5,736 bases of DNA from positions 1 through 5,736 of the forward strand of contig JBGPJM010000268.1 of NCBI GenBank assembly GCA_041485385.1. Direction: 5' to 3'. The notes under the pieces are model-generated. The model had not been told where the DNA came from and did not search any database. It saw nothing but the letters and a program-made list of their open reading frames with translations. Below are positions 5,082 to 5,736 of the stretch, piece after piece. Each line of letters begins with the position of its first letter. Within the stretch, counting starts at the first letter, position 1. Source of the DNA: JBGPJM01 sp041485385 (GTDB taxonomy: Bacteria; Planctomycetota; Phycisphaerae; Phycisphaerales; UBA1924). Made by a program: the position numbers and the translations under genes.

Positions 5082-5736
5082 ATGGCAAAGAACGAAACAG
5101 CCGGCGGCGGCGGCGATGACGCCGCGCTGATCACCCGAGATCCCGCGTCGAACGGCAAGGAGGCGCACACCGCGCCGCCCGCCCTTCCCTTCACCCCCGC
5201 GGCCGACTCGGCCGAGTGGCTGCGCGTCACGCTCTCGAGCATCGGCGACGGGGTTATCACCACCGACCGGCACGGGCGCGTCACATTCCTGAATCCCGTG
5301 GCCCAGACGCTCACGGGGTGGGCGCAGGAGCAGGCCGTCGGCGTGGCGATTGAGCGCGTCTTTCACATCGTCAACGAGGCGACCCGGGCCGAGGTCGAGA
5401 ACCCCACGAGGCGGGCGCTGCGCGAGGGCGTGATCGTCGGCCTGGCCAACCACACGCTGCTCATCAACAAGGACGGCACCGAGCTTCCCATCGACGACAG
5501 CGCGGCGCCCATCCGCAGCGCCAGCGGAGAAACCGCCGGCGCGGTGCTGGTGTTCCGCGACGTCACCGAGCACAAGCGGCAGGAAAAACTGGTCAAGGAT
5601 GCGTTCGACTACGCCTCCAACATCCTCGACACGCAGCGCGAGCCGTTCCTGGTGCTGGACAAGGACCTGCGCGTCGTCTCGGCCAACCGCTCGTTCTACA
5701 AGACCTTCCGCATCGAGAAGGACACGACCGAGGGCC
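5082..5736 (+). CDS. Multi-PAS sensory protein, probably a sensor histidine kinase (5' part, runs off window)
   Basis: The first 218 codons of a larger gene; no stop codon occurs before the window edge. Residues 1-45 form a Gly/Ala/Pro-rich leader with no membrane helix. A full PAS domain follows (about 46-162): LSSIGDGVITTDRHGRVTFL, NPVAQTLTGW at 71-80, the NKDGTELPIDDSAAPI core strands (129-144) and the closing VLVFRDVTEHK (155-165). This is a typical S-box PAS that senses small molecules, redox state or light through a bound cofactor. A linking helix (165-178) leads to a second PAS domain beginning ILDTQREPFLVLDKDLRVVS, then ANRSFYKTFR, cut by the window edge. This second type is common in PAS histidine kinases and in CheB/CheR/PAS hybrids, so the missing output may be a kinase or a chemotaxis-type module. 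It appears cytoplasmic. The start has GAGGG seven bases before the ATG. Its 472-bp upstream gap suggests an independent transcript. Confidence 0.85.
   Translation, partial: MAKNETAGGGGDDAALITRDPASNGKEAHTAPPALPFTPAADSAEWLRVTLSSIGDGVITTDRHGRVTFLNPVAQTLTGWAQEQAVGVAIERVFHIVNEATRAEVENPTRRALREGVIVGLANHTLLINKDGTELPIDDSAAPIRSASGETAGAVLVFRDVTEHKRQEKLVKDAFDYASNILDTQREPFLVLDKDLRVVSANRSFYKTFRIEKDTTEG

Overview
The window is a very GC-rich bacterial chromosome segment with strongly GC-biased third codon positions. The gene set suggests Planctomycetota, probably Phycisphaerae: a divergent omega subunit (rpoZ) beside a free-standing phosphopantothenoylcysteine decarboxylase, a DUF3553-type protein, a PilZ/J-domain fusion, weak or absent Shine-Dalgarno sequences before several genes, and tRNA genes without an encoded CCA. 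The taxonomic call is inference from gene content, not from a marker alignment.

Layout. Positions 13-2929 hold a leftward (minus-strand) run. In transcription order it is rpoZ (omega subunit of RNA polymerase), coaC (a flavoprotein of coenzyme A synthesis), a 225-residue protein joining a c-di-GMP-binding PilZ domain to a C-terminal J domain, and a ten-helix EamA/DMT-family permease. A 35-bp tandem array of five 7-bp units starts four bases after the coaC stop codon. Positions 2930-3164 form a divergent intergenic region in which one TATA-like element can be read in both directions. Rightward from there come a 202-residue DUF3553 protein, a 93-residue coiled-coil protein followed by a clear rho-independent terminator, tRNA-Ser(GCU) and tRNA-Ala(UGC). 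Next is a 472-bp stretch without a recognisable gene, then the 5' part of a multi-PAS sensory protein that runs off the right edge.

How it fits together. rpoZ and coaC form the housekeeping core; rpoZ next to a CoaBC-type gene is a widespread bacterial arrangement, but here only the decarboxylase half is present. The PilZ-J protein and the PAS protein are both signal-transduction genes, but nothing visible ties them to one pathway. I found no CRISPR array, transposase, integrase, toxin-antitoxin pair or defence operon. The best candidates for something under-described are the PilZ-J fusion, the all-frame-stop heptamer array and the two uncharacterised small proteins.
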